This document shows positions 13,230-24,499 of a stretch of 64,000 bases of DNA, one piece after another. The DNA lies in the NCBI GenBank assembly GCA_008973525.1, contig WACJ01000404.1, positions 1,178,001 to 1,242,000 of the forward strand. Direction: 5' to 3'. The notes beneath the pieces are model-generated. The model made no database searches and had not been told where the DNA came from. It saw only the letters and a list, made by a program, of their open reading frames with translations. Source of the stretch: Stenopsyche tienmushanensis. Lineage: Eukaryota; Arthropoda; Insecta; Trichoptera; Stenopsychidae. Positions within the stretch are counted from its first letter, which is position 1. Each line of letters opens with the position of its first letter. The position numbers and the translations under genes are program-made.

Positions 13230-13610
13230 ATTGCTTCCGTAATCGTACAGATCATAGAAAATGTCGCAAAGAGCTCTAAAAGATGACGGAGTGACCACAA
13301 GGTTTGTATGTCCAATCGGTCCGCTTTTCAGGGCCGCTGATATGACGAATGAGCGCCTCGCGATCGAATGCCATACCCGAATATATCTACAGAGCGATTA
13401 CAAACTCTCATTATGAAACGAAGTTGTCTGAAGAAAACCGATTGGGTGGTTAAACGGGCAGAGCCAATCAGTGTTGGTTCATATAAAGTAAAATGGTCGA
13501 GTAAAATAAAAACCATGTGCAACTCGACCGGGTCGGTATTCTGCGATTTGCGCCGCAAGCCAAGTTGCGCCCGTGGCGGGCGCCTGCTTTGCCATGCTCT
13601 TGTTACGACC
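13230..13610 (-). repeat. Unclassified interspersed repeat, copy 2 (inverted)
   Basis: Reverse-orientation partner of 9115-9440, sharing the GGCGCCCGCCACGGG core and the frame FGYGIRSR..HSS on the minus strand. The open frame continues upstream through about 100 codons (13328-13672), longer than in copy 1. The product is unknown. Confidence 0.6.
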
Positions 13611-14005
13611 TTGAAAAAGAGCCTATCTGCTATTATTTCCATGAAACGGCGAAGAATTATTAGGGCGTACAATAAGAACGTTCGGTATAAGTGGAAGTCT
13701 TTTGTTGAAATTGAAGACTATAGTACCTTTATCAATTTCAAACGGCCAAACATGTGAAATATTGTACAGAAGCTTTCTCAGTCACGTCGGTCTTCGACTG
13801 AATAAAATTCCGAATCTTCATGTGGTACTATGTAACGCAACAAATTTAAATGCGAACGCGTTAAAAGCAACTTGTGAAAGATAATGCAGTGGCGAATGCG
13901 TTAAATATGTTAAATAGCACGATCAATTCCATTTAAGGTTTATTCCAATAGACGACTTCGAGTTGATTGGATCTTAACCGTGGTTTTCCAAGTTATAAAA
14001 TAACA

Positions 14006-16590
14006 ATGTTTGCGTTCAAGTTTTTCAACATATTTTTGATATTGGTTATATGCTATTTGAAATTCGGTACGTATATTTTTTAATTTGCAATTTGGATTTT
14101 TTTTAATAATTTAATTTTATTAATATAATTTGCTTACGAATTTAAAATTTTAACAATAATAAAAATAAAATATAATCATTCTTAATCGATGTGTGTTAAA
14201 TATTCTGATAATATATTGCAAACGGATCTAGATTTAGTAGCAATTTCTTGGAATCATACAAACAGTCATGCTTCGATCATATATGAGATCATTCTATACT
14301 TTGCTTTGTGTACTTGCGCAATACTACTATTTTTGTAAGCTGCGAAAGACATGCAGTCCAAGGTTAATATACCTTTATTAAGAGTATGATGAAAACAATA
14401 CGAAATTAATATTTTTTTCTTGATTTACACGTTATATTGTTTCCGCAAGTGACCGCGTAAATCAAGCCTAAGAAATATATCAAGGAAAGGGACAAATCAT
14501 CAATCATTCATCATCCATTAAATACACTCATCCCCCGATTTACGCGATAGATACGTTCTTCAGAAACCCGCACAAATAAAAACCGCATAAAAAGGCAAAT
14601 AATTCATACAAAAATATAAGATAGTCTTTGATTTCATATTAAATTTGAAGATTCGTTCCAATATATATATATTTCAATTGTCTATATATTTCTTCAAATT
14701 ATGCACAAGTATTTCGAAAGTTTCTTTGGAAATGTTTTCAAATTTTCTCGCTAGGTTGAGAGCGTCATCTAAATTTTTTGCAGCAAATAATGACGCTTCG
14801 GAAGATTCATCTTCACTTACATGATCCGTTTCGGGTATTAAAATAAGACCAACTAACTCCTCTGCGGTTATAACGTCATAGGTAAATAGTTTTTGATATC
14901 CTTACATTACAAAACGGATAAAAAAAAAAACCATTTTTTCTCGACCGCGTTAAAGCGAAGCCGCGCAAAAAAGTACCGCGTAAATCGGGGGATGATTGTA
15001 TTTATTTTAGCAACCGTCAATATCATTTATTCATCAATGTTCAATAATACAAGCCATGCTATAAAATCTACAACGCTATAACATAATCTGTGCTAAATAA
15101 TAAAGTGCAAAGCTGTTATATTAAACTAAATAATTTCTAATTAAAAAATCTTGAAACTGCACTTGCAGTTCTAATTGTAATCAATCAATATAATTTATAT
15201 GTATGTGTACTGCATTCAGGGTATTTTCTTACAATCAATCCATGCAATTTTACCTCTTTAAAGAGTCCTGTGATCTTTCGTTAATTAGAAATACTTTTTT
15301 TTACCATATTTTCAATACCCATAGTTAGACTTATTACTATACAGTTCTGATTTATATTCATGGAAAGATCTCCATCTTTAATAATTCTTACATGTTTAAT
15401 CTATCAATAGAATACTTTTAAAATTCAATGAGTTATAGTGTTCTTCCTAATTTAGTTCAGATTGGCTTAAACTTTTCTGCTTTATTTTATGCAAGCATTT
15501 CAAATGCAATACTTTTGATATTCTGAACTATTTCATATAACTATACAGACAATAAGCATATCAAACTAAATTGTGTCATTGTCGAAATCAAAATTTAAGT
15601 AAAATAGTCCAAATTTGTATTCAATTTATTAATATTAAAGGATAATCTTTGTTCATATAAATGACTAAAAATATTTAATCAATATTAATAATTTTGTATT
15701 ATATTTTATTGGTATTTATCACTTTTTTACAGATGAAACTTCAGCAGCAATAGTGCAAAACAAGATGATAAAGCCTGGATCGTGCCCTCCTTTATCTCCT
15801 CGTTCAATATGTACAAACCGATGTCAATTTGATAGACAATGTCCCGGTGTAAACAAATGCTGTGAAACAGCTTGCGGAGGGAACTTTCTGTTCGAGACCA
15901 GTAACTACAAGAAAAAATATACATAAAGGTATATTTATTTTAAATATAAGTTAATAATAATTTCATAACATCTTTGATTTTCATCCCAATTGAACTCAAT
16001 AGGTGATTCGAAATATCGAATAAAGGTAAACGTTTAAATATAATTTTGACTAGGTAGCATAATCTCAGAGTTTCATTTAGAACTGCTCACCCAGTGGTTC
16101 TCCTGAATGAACTTATCGACAGGCACATTGCGATAGGGAGTGTGGGAAGTTTGTAAAGACTGAGCAGTTTTCCTCAGGAGACAGTGAAAAACTATGTTAA
16201 ACGACCTTCTAGATTTTACTGGAAAGGGCTTTCCGGAGTGCAGAGTCCAGTCCTTCCATTCCTCGATAGGGTGTTGCCGAGCTAAGATGAAGTCATATAT
16301 GACGCTTAAGTGCATCTTAGATTCGCTCCTACGCCAACTTCCTATATATAATTTTATCAGAATACGTTTCATGTGTATTTTCATTTGGACATTGGTATCA
16401 TTATTAAAATAAGACTAACCAGTAATATTACTTCTAATTTCCAGAGAAAAGTGGAACTTGTCCATCAAATCCCGGAGGACCATGGTTTTGTTCAAGCAGG
16501 TGCACATCTGACAGCGATTGTCGAGGAACCCAAAAATGTTGTGTTAATCGATGCGGTGCATTCGGTTGCTACACACCTGAAGTAGTATAG
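14006..16590 (+). CDS. Secreted double-WAP-domain protein (frame break in first WAP)
   Basis: Small cysteine-rich secreted protein, probably a protease inhibitor or antimicrobial factor as in other WAP (four-disulfide core) proteins. Exons: 14006-14066 (ATG, then a hydrophobic signal peptide FKFFNIFLILVICYL), 15733-15928, 16445-16590. The first WAP domain shows the KPGSCP start, the CxxxC pair, DxxCPG and KCC, then CGG. The second begins KSGTCP and runs through DSDCRG, KCC and the final CG..GC to the stop. Splice phases match (1, 1). In exon 2 the frame running through the first WAP meets a stop at 15925, just before the donor. Leaving out one T of the TTT at 15885-15887 brings in the missing Cys and the phase needed for exon 3. 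This is either an assembly error in a short homopolymer or a recent frameshift. Intron 1 holds a Tigger-like element, intron 2 a LINE tail. An AATAAA lies at 16682. The nearby TTATAAAAT at 13994 is too close to the ATG to be a normal TATA box. Confidence 0.8.
14525..14998 (-). mobile_element. Tigger/pogo-like element with transposase C-terminal remnant
   Basis: Ends match as inverted repeats: CACTCATCCCCCGATTTACG on the left and the complement of CGTAAATCGGGGGATGATTG on the right, each flanked by TA. On the minus strand an open frame of about 68 codons (roughly 14685-14890) ends NLKKYIDN stop. Its ELVGLI and acidic SEDESSE segments look like the C-terminal end of a CENP-B/Tigger-type DDE transposase. 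Most of the gene is deleted. A related copy, inverted, is at 47350-47655. It lies in WAP intron 1. Confidence 0.75.
16075..16345 (-). mobile_element. LINE-like 3' fragment in WAP intron 2
   Basis: Shares GAAAGGGCTTTCCGGA and CGATAGGGAGTGTGG with the fragment at 53965, and matches the reverse of 29815 and 59815. On the minus strand the frame [17 protein letters not shown] continues through TAQSLQTSHTPYR and FIQENHWVS, recurring in other copies. Confidence 0.65.
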
Positions 16591-16874
16591 AACTCGACGA
16601 AACAAATTTTAAAATCGACATTTGAGAAACAAATTCATGATTAAAAAGAGAGAAAAGCTCGATGATGAGAATGCAAAATTCGGAATAAAGAAAGAAATAT
16701 TTATTTAGACACATCTTAATAATATGAAATATTACATGCTGTTGTTTCAAATTATTTCTAGATTCATTGTTACAAGAATCAATGATTTAATTATAAGTGA
16801 ATAAAATCAAATTAAAATGTTCAATGAAGTAAACTGGAATATAAACTATATTAAATATACATATTTTTTTAATT
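16591..16874. terminator. Convergent 3' ends of WAP gene and NAGLU
   Basis: The two stop codons face each other 284 bp apart. Plus-strand AATAAA occurs at about 16682 and 16800. Minus-strand AATAAA (TTTATT here) occurs at about 16699 and overlapping the NAGLU stop. The 3' UTRs probably overlap. Confidence 0.5.
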
Positions 16875-19800
16875 TTAGTTTATTAATATGACATGAGGTT
16901 CCGTTAGATCCATTCCTTTTTCTTCATCCTCAATTTCATGGAATTCTCTTCGTAAACGATTACCTTTGTAATCAGTACGTAATGAATTTTTAGGAATAAC
17001 TTTTGAAGGGAGTTCTTGCATTTTTTTCATTGAGAGTATTTTATCATAAATTTTTTGAGCGATTTTGATCGATTCACCTAAAAATAATAATTGTGTGTAA
17101 AGAAATTGACTTACAAGGAAAAAATAATAGTTAAATCCAATAAAAAAACATAAATAATTTTAATAAAATCCCTTTTAGTGCTTGAAGCCAATATATCATC
17201 GTATATGCGATGGCGACTTACTATTCACATTCTGAAAAAACTCAGTCTTAAAATAACTTCATAGAACATTATACGAAACTCTTATTTAATAGATAAGTTC
17301 TTAAGTCTTAAGTAGTATTATATCATCAGTCTGACAGCATAAATTGAGGGTCTTCTAACATATGTGGATAATTTAATAGTTGTTTTGGCGTGTTTCTGGA
17401 CTATTATTATGACAGTCTGGCGACTGATTGCCGTTGGGTTTGGAAAGGGAGGAGGTTGAAATCTAGTGAAAATTCAACATAATTAAGTTATACTGTCAAA
17501 GTAGCTTTTTTTAAAAAAATAAACAACCATTTACAAGTATTGCCAAACTATTTACTGCTTGTTAACCTTTCTATGTTGCCTAAATATACAGAACATACAG
17601 GTAGCTGCTCAAATATATGGATTGAGAATGGTGTTGGCAATAATATGCGATATTCATATTATATATATCCTACAAAATGCTTCGAACTATATGTTCTATT
17701 CAAACTGTGACCAAAATATGATTCTTTTTACATACAAACACGATTTAAAAAAGAAAATAGATTTCTCCATTTTTTCCTAATGATTTTCAACAAATATTAT
17801 TAGTATTCGCATACTCGTTAATAAATATTGTTAATACTCGCACATAGAGCTTCGGTATATTATATCCAATTGAGAAGCTAACTGAAGTCAAACTTTTTCC
17901 AGAAACACCAATAAATTGAATCCTTATGAAATACATACGTACCTTTTTCAGAAACTGGGTAGATTTTTTTGGAAAACGTAAAAGGTGATTCAACATTGTT
18001 GAACATCATCATACTGACTTTGGTTTTATTAAACTTTATGTCATTAACAAGGCAATTTTTCAATTCAGTTAAGAACAAGTTCCAGCGTGGGGCATAATAG
18101 TCTGCTATTAATCCTACAAATAGAAATACATTATACAAATATAGTTGGCTAGGAATATATTAAATTCCTCAATACCCATTTTCTATCTCCCAACACCCAT
18201 CTTGGGTCTATCAATTGCTTTAAACATAATACTGATGAGCTTGTGGGAAACCACAGCTAGAAAATGACTACCAAAGAGCTTATAAAGTTGCAGTGTATTT
18301 GAAAACAAGTAACTGTGGGCATGTGAGCTGTAAAATGTTTATAACTCAAAATTTTTCTGGAAAAATATTAACAATAACAATACCTGCCCATTGCTTATTG
18401 GCATAATCGATTATCTCTCCATTGGGTCCCCACAAAGTTATCTGATTTCGCGCATTATATTCATAAAGTTCTTTTTCCTACAATAAAAAACATAAATAAA
18501 TCACAACTAATTTATAAGAATTATATTGTGTAAAAATTACAACCTCTTGAGAAGAAGCGATTTGTTTTGCCGATTCCAACCAATTTCCCAATAAAAAGTG
18601 TTCATTTGATGCAAGGATTTCTTCAAGATCAGTAAATATATCTAATAACATTTGCGAATAAGATCTAAAATAAATCAAAATAACATCTTGAAATTGACTT
18701 TTAATAATCCGGTATAACTGCGACTTTTATATTTATGCTTAAAATAGAAATATCAAAAATAGGCTCACATTAGGTCGTTGAGATTTTTTTTCTTAAACGA
18801 AAAAACAATAGATGAATATATTTGATCGCCTTTATATTGTAAAACTTGTCGTGTGAGATCAACAAGGTCATGTTTATAGCCAATAGAACTATTCAAGTCT
18901 ATATTTGCATCCAACAGTAATGTCCAAGCTTGAATCAAATCATCTTCTTTATACCATGCCTATTTCAATAAAATAACATATTTATTAACATACAAGAAAG
19001 CATATATATTTATTCTTTGATGTTGATATACGATACCCAAGGTAAAAATTCCAAGCTTGGCTGCCGAGTGATTGCATACTTTCCTCTTATTTTATTTAAT
19101 CCTTGAAAGTTATAAACACTCGCCTAAAATTAAATTTGTTGCTTAATTTAATGAAAAATGTTACAGTTATCGTTTAAAAAAAATATATAAATTATAAATA
19201 ATGATCTTTTTTTAGTAAGGATATCACAAAAAAAAGTAAAGGGATTAGAAAACAACAAAATAATATTAAATAAAAATAGGTATAAAGTCATCAATGCGAT
19301 GTAATTATTCATGCATTTTAAATATGTTTTAATTCTTCTCCAACTACCATATCCGATATAAGACATCAACATCTCAACTACTTCTTTTAGCTCATCTCAA
19401 TTCAAGACAATATGGATAAACTTCTCAACGTCCAACGAGAGAACTTCATATTTATTTTAGTAATAAAACCACATGTGTTCATCATATCTACAAAAACTTA
19501 TTCATAACCATGTACTCGTCATAACCTACCATCAATTATGTAACAAGAAAATTAAAAAATGCAATTATAAAAAAAGGAGGAGTAGAATTATAAAAATAGC
19601 ATGCTCAATAAAAGGAAGTACAATGAAAAAAAATTGGGAAAATACAACTGGGACCTGAAACATCAAATAATTTTAGATTTTACACTTGCAGCAAAGGTGC
19701 ATGAATATAACATAATTAGCTGTAGTCCCAGCGCAATTTGAAAACTAAACCTGGAAAAATTAAATTCTGTTGATTTGAATCAGCGCCCTTACAGTGTATT

Positions 19801-22800
19801 CATTACATAATCTCTCAAAGAATATATAATAAAAATAATAGCTGTGCATAATAATTACCATTAAAATATTCCAAGCTCTTTCAGCATTTTCATTGGATTT
19901 TCCATATCTTCTTCTAGTGTAGTTTTTTACCCAATCGTTTAAATCAAGGGGCTCGTTTCTCAATGAGCTTTCTAAAGTTAGATCATACATGACATAATTT
20001 TGGTTTATTCCTTCAGGCGTTAATCCAATTCCTACCATTGTGCTATTTTCGCTTTTCCTGGCACGATAAACATCCTATAATACAGCAATACTATATTTTA
20101 TAACATGTTCATTAAACATACTTTTTAAAAATATGCAATATTTTAATTGTTATAATACATTACATTATTGACGCTGTGTGAATTTCCAAACATTCCAAGG
20201 GTACCACCAAAGTCGTGCAACATACACCATATAAATGGTTGTCCGTAGTACATATGAAATTTTTCATATTGTGGCCATTGCTCTGATTGCAGATCGAGCA
20301 CCAACATTTTTCCCTACAATTTTGAAAGAATTTAATGCAACTATTTTAGTTAGTAATAATCCCGGGATTTTTAAGTACGTAAAACTGTCCGAGATCCCGG
20401 GATCCTGGGATTGGATTCCCTAATTGTATCGATGAAATGGTATAATACATTGTTTGAATTTAACTCTTTCATTTAAAAAACAATATTTCTAACGAGACAA
20501 TCTAATATTAGGGGACAACAGAAAGAAGACAATACTACTTCATGATAATGCGTGCCTTTATAAAGCAAAATTGATCCCTCATGCAAAAGGATCAGATGTA
20601 AAAAGCAAATAAATTTCAATTCTTATAACTTTGTTCATGACTGAGTTTTACAATAAAATGTAAAACAATTCATAATTAATTATAACTTGGGTTTGTCATT
20701 ATTTTTTAAGTTTTAAAAGTTAAAATAGAACATTGTACAATAGTATTATTTGTTTCTAGCAAAATTGGACATGCTTAAGATGGTGGCAGAAATTAATAAA
20801 GTATCAAAAAGAAGTATCGTAATATAAAAACATACTTTTGGAACCGATGTTAGAAAAGCCTTTACTTTTTCTGAAGTCCAATAAAATGATTCATGCACAA
20901 ACATCCAGTTTTGTAATAGCCTGAATATAAAAATAATGTTTATTTCATATATATTAAGAGGATGTAAAATATATATATTATTAGTATACACCCATCCCTC
21001 GCATAACACGGAAGATACATTCTGCTAGATTATCGTACTAGAGTGAAATTGTGTTAGGCGAGGGATGGGTATAATTGATAAAGTGGAAATTTCTTAGAAA
21101 TAAAGATCAAATTTGGACTTTCTTCCATAATTGCATACTTACTAAAAATAATTATTTGTTATTCTTAAAAATTTACAATAAGACTATTTATCTGGTTCCA
21201 TACTGAGAACACGCCTATGTAACTCACTTTTCTGTCAGCTCCATGCAGCTTGTAACAAGCTTATATATCAATAAATGAACCTTAACACTGTTGATAGCAC
21301 ACAATATTCATTCATTTATTCGGAATATTTCTTAATGTTCAACTTGGATAACATCTGCTTGCTGTTGTTCAACTATTTCTGCCTAATAATGTGTTGCGAA
21401 AATAAAAGGACACATGCATATAAACATTATATGAGAACATACCAAATCGCATCAGGATCTACAGAGACCATAGATTTAAATATACTTTTTCCGACATCTT
21501 CTAAAAACGTGATGTTATCTGAAGTGGGCTTGATTTCGTTAAATGGATCACTGTAGTAAATGTGTGAATATCCGAATGCTTTGGTCACCTAAAAGACAAT
21601 AATAGTAGTAGATGATGTAACAAAAACCAAAATAATATTTGAAATAATCATAAAAATATACTTCAGTTAAAAAAAGTTTTCCAATTTCTCCGAACAGTGC
21701 GTCTGTGGGTGACAAATATAGAGGACAGCAAAATTCTTGAGAAAATTTATTCCACGGTTCAACGTGACTTAAGTCAGCATCTGGGTAAATCCTACGAGAG
21801 AGTAAATCAAATTAAAACACATTTTATATTGTGATTACAAGAATCAATATGACAATTACCTTTTGAAAGCATGTGGCACAAATCCTGCAAAAGCAGGCAA
21901 TGCTGGGATCATACCCAAGTTCTTCATTTTGTTGACAATAAACATTTGTAAATTTAGAGAGTGCTGATGCCAAGCAGAACTTAAAGGACCTCCCCAACCG
22001 CGAATATTACCCATTCGCTGCCTAAAATGATGTTATTATAGTAAATCGTGTTTATGGAATGAATATTAATGCTGTTTCTAATAGCATTTTTATCCAAAAT
22101 AAATAATATTTATGATATAAATCCTCCGTTGGTTGCAACACGATAACAAAATTGATCAACAATAAGAATGATGCGAATATCTTAATTATCAAAACAAACG
22201 CCTGTTCTCAAGACAACACAAACAAAAGTTGTCTTATCTTTGTTGTCCAGACCTGTAGGTAGTCCAACTAACAAGCGGTCGGATTAGTAACTCAATTGTC
22301 ATGGATTCAAATCTACAAGAGGTGTGGCTGGCAACCACATTTTTAAAGACGTATATATTCGCCATGAAAAGCCATGTAAAAATGGTTGGAAATAGTCTCA
22401 TAAAAGGGATTGCTAAAAGCCACCTCAAGAATAAGAATGAAAAAGAATGTTCAGATCTTGCTCTTCAATCTTCCAATTGAATACCAATTAAAACTTTCTA
22501 GCTGATAATACAAGGTACACACACCCTTTTCAGAATAACTGTTGCTTCAGGGCACACATTTCAAGTAAGGAAGTTTCCCTGCCACACCCTGTATTTATCA
22601 AGGAACCTTAATTTTGGAGTACTGCTATCCAAATCCATATTTAAAAGTGACATAAAAATAGAAGCTGATATTGAAAAACGTTAATATAAATAAACTAAAA
22701 TCTGAGGCTTATGTGTCAAATATTGTAAATTACTCAATAACAAGTAACCACAGTCTTTAGTGATATTTCTAAAATAAAAAAAAAAATTATCTATAAATAA

Positions 22801-23861
22801 AAACAATAACAAATACAAACCACGATAAGAAAGCGGGACCAGCAAAATAAGCATGAATTTCATCATCAGTCAAATTAAGACTTTTATATATTCTTTCCCA
22901 TATTGCTTCCTGTCCATGAGGAGCTAATGCTATATTGATGCCATTTAATGCCATCCAATCTATGTGATCTTGCCATTTATTTAAATCCCACCACACAAAA
23001 CTATAAGAAGTTGTGCATACATTTTGATAATATCTAAATCTGAAATATATATTAAAAATAAGATTTTGTTCAAAATTTGGATGATTTTACATAAGTATCT
23101 TTTTATATCGTTAAAATATTCTACCTATCTTTGGCGACCACAGTTACATTAACGTACGGCAAACTATCCGGAATATTTATTTGTTTCACTTGCCAACCAA
23201 TATGAGAATTGCAAAAGTATTTTATATAATAATGAAAGCCCCAAACAACAGCTAATCCACTGCTTCCAACAATTTCAATATAACCATCTTTATTTAATAT
23301 CTGAAACAATTAAATTTGTCACTACAAAAAAATTATTATGTACAAAAATATTATCAACTGAAAGTATTTAATTAACATGAATCTTAAAAATAGAAGAAGA
23401 GTTTTTAAACATTTAGGAATGCATTAAGGGATCTAATTTACTGTGAATTTATCTTTTCCATCTTTCATATATTCATGTTCGACTTTTATTTTGAAATACT
23501 GGGCTTTATCTGGTATTAATCTTTTGATCACATCCTGTGCTGCTTCAGATTGGATTTCAGGAGTTATAGGCGATTTTGAGAAAGTAGTTAAAGTGTCACC
23601 TAAAATAAGTGCATAAATATAAAATAATTGGCATTAATTTAAATAAGATATAAAATGTATTCTATTATTAAAATAACTATTATTTATTTCTAGATTTCCT
23701 AATGTAAATATGTATTTAGATTAGAATTAAAAATCTTATCAATTATTTTTCTATATAGATGTTTTAAAATAAAATAAATAGGATTTACTCTTTCGGGAAC
23801 TACACTGAGCTCCAATAATCAATGTGCATATTGAAAAATTGAGGAATATAAAAAACCTCAT
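16875..23861 (-). CDS. NAGLU: Alpha-N-acetylglucosaminidase (GH89)
   Basis: Lysosomal exo-glycosidase that removes terminal alpha-GlcNAc during heparan sulfate breakdown. Sixteen exons with matching phases, in transcription order: 23861-23789, 23599-23442, 23300-23125, 23039-22821, 22021-21860, 21791-21662, 21588-21443, 20920-20836, 20313-20164, 20074-19859, 19123-19037, 18959-18769, 18664-18544, 18477-18384, 18113-17943, 17077-16875. The product is about 793 residues (human 743). The N-terminus is a signal peptide ending near IIGAQCSS. Family hallmarks are in order: [68 protein letters not shown] and [16 protein letters not shown]. The two catalytic acids correspond to Glu324 (in FNEI; human Glu316) and Glu454 (in TPEG; human Glu446). 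The C-terminal tail of about 45 residues is basic then acidic and extends past the human end. The gene is divergent from PCM1. Confidence 0.96.
20986..21070. mobile_element. Short TA-flanked MITE in NAGLU intron 7
   Basis: Inverted ends CACCCATCCCTCGCATAACAC and GTGTTAGGCGAGGGATGGG differ by one base over about 20 bp. They enclose about 45 bp and are flanked by TATA. The terminal sequence resembles the Tigger-like element at 14525. Confidence 0.75.
21205..21415 (-). repeat. Fragment of the 50018 TTAA element (distal part)
   Basis: Reverse-complement similarity to about 50455-50660 in the Ugalt intron. Shared strings include TTGATAGCACACAATATTC and TGTTGCGAAAATAAAAGGAC. It lies in NAGLU intron 7. 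Confidence 0.7.
22140..22225 (-). repeat. Fragment of the 50018 TTAA element (proximal part)
   Basis: Reverse-complement similarity to about 50255-50390, including TTAATTATCAAAACAAACGC and GAAT-GATAAGAATGAT-like sequence. It lies in NAGLU intron 4, on the other side of exons 5-7 from the fragment at 21205, in the same order and orientation as in the intact element. Confidence 0.7.
22240..22345 (+). repeat. SINE-like repeat in NAGLU intron 4
   Basis: Contains a GTAGTCCAACTAACAAG stretch and GGATTCAAATCTAC about 50 bp apart. These resemble tRNA-type A and B boxes. A diverged relative is at 11040. No tRNA fold is proposed. Confidence 0.4.
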
Positions 23862-24499
23862 CGTCCTTCCATACGAAACACAACCACAATAACCGGCGAC
23901 TCGGTGGGACTTATCTTCCCATCATAACAAAACAGTGTTGCCAAATAAAAATTATGCAATTCCACTATTGGCTTTTAAAACCTTGCAAAAAACCGTCAGA
24001 TATTTTTTAAATTTGAACCTCTTCAATAACTGTTATGAGCTGACTTTTTTAAAATATTAAAATCTTCAATTCAATCTTAACTTTATGATTTATTCATACA
24101 GTTGTCACAAATCATGTTTAAAATTTTCAAGTGGACGTGTTTTAAAATAAGGAAAAAAAAGTTAATATCTAAACGTGATATTTACTTTAAATCTTTATCT
24201 AGGAATTAAGATAATTTACGTAACAACAGTTTTTATTTTTGCTCGGCTCCAATTGCTTTTAATTACAATTTTTTTTCTACGAATGGGCTGTATAGTACTT
24301 AATGTAGTTATATTTAAATTTAACATTATTTATTGTGGCGATATTTCATACAATAAAACGCATTTATTGTCATAAATGTAAGCAATTTTTCATTTCTTTT
24401 CATTTTGCTTATGGTCTAGAATTACATTGTTTTTTTTTTCAAAGTGGACGTTGTCTGTGGTTGACAGATTTGTTTGTAGACAGTAGTGTCTGGTGTGCA
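23862..24499. promoter_or_regulatory. Divergent upstream region of NAGLU and PCM1
   Basis: The start codons of the two genes point away from each other across 638 bp, so both promoters lie here. There is no clear TATA box in either direction. The PCM1 side turns GC-rich just before its start. Confidence 0.5.

Noticed and set aside
20361..20405. AATCCCGGGATT-type inverted repeats in NAGLU intron 8
   Set aside because: Short, locally palindromic and common in insect DNA. No element boundaries could be set.
22240..22345. tRNA gene
   Set aside because: Box-like motifs are present, but no cloverleaf with an acceptor stem could be drawn. It is better read as a SINE-like repeat.
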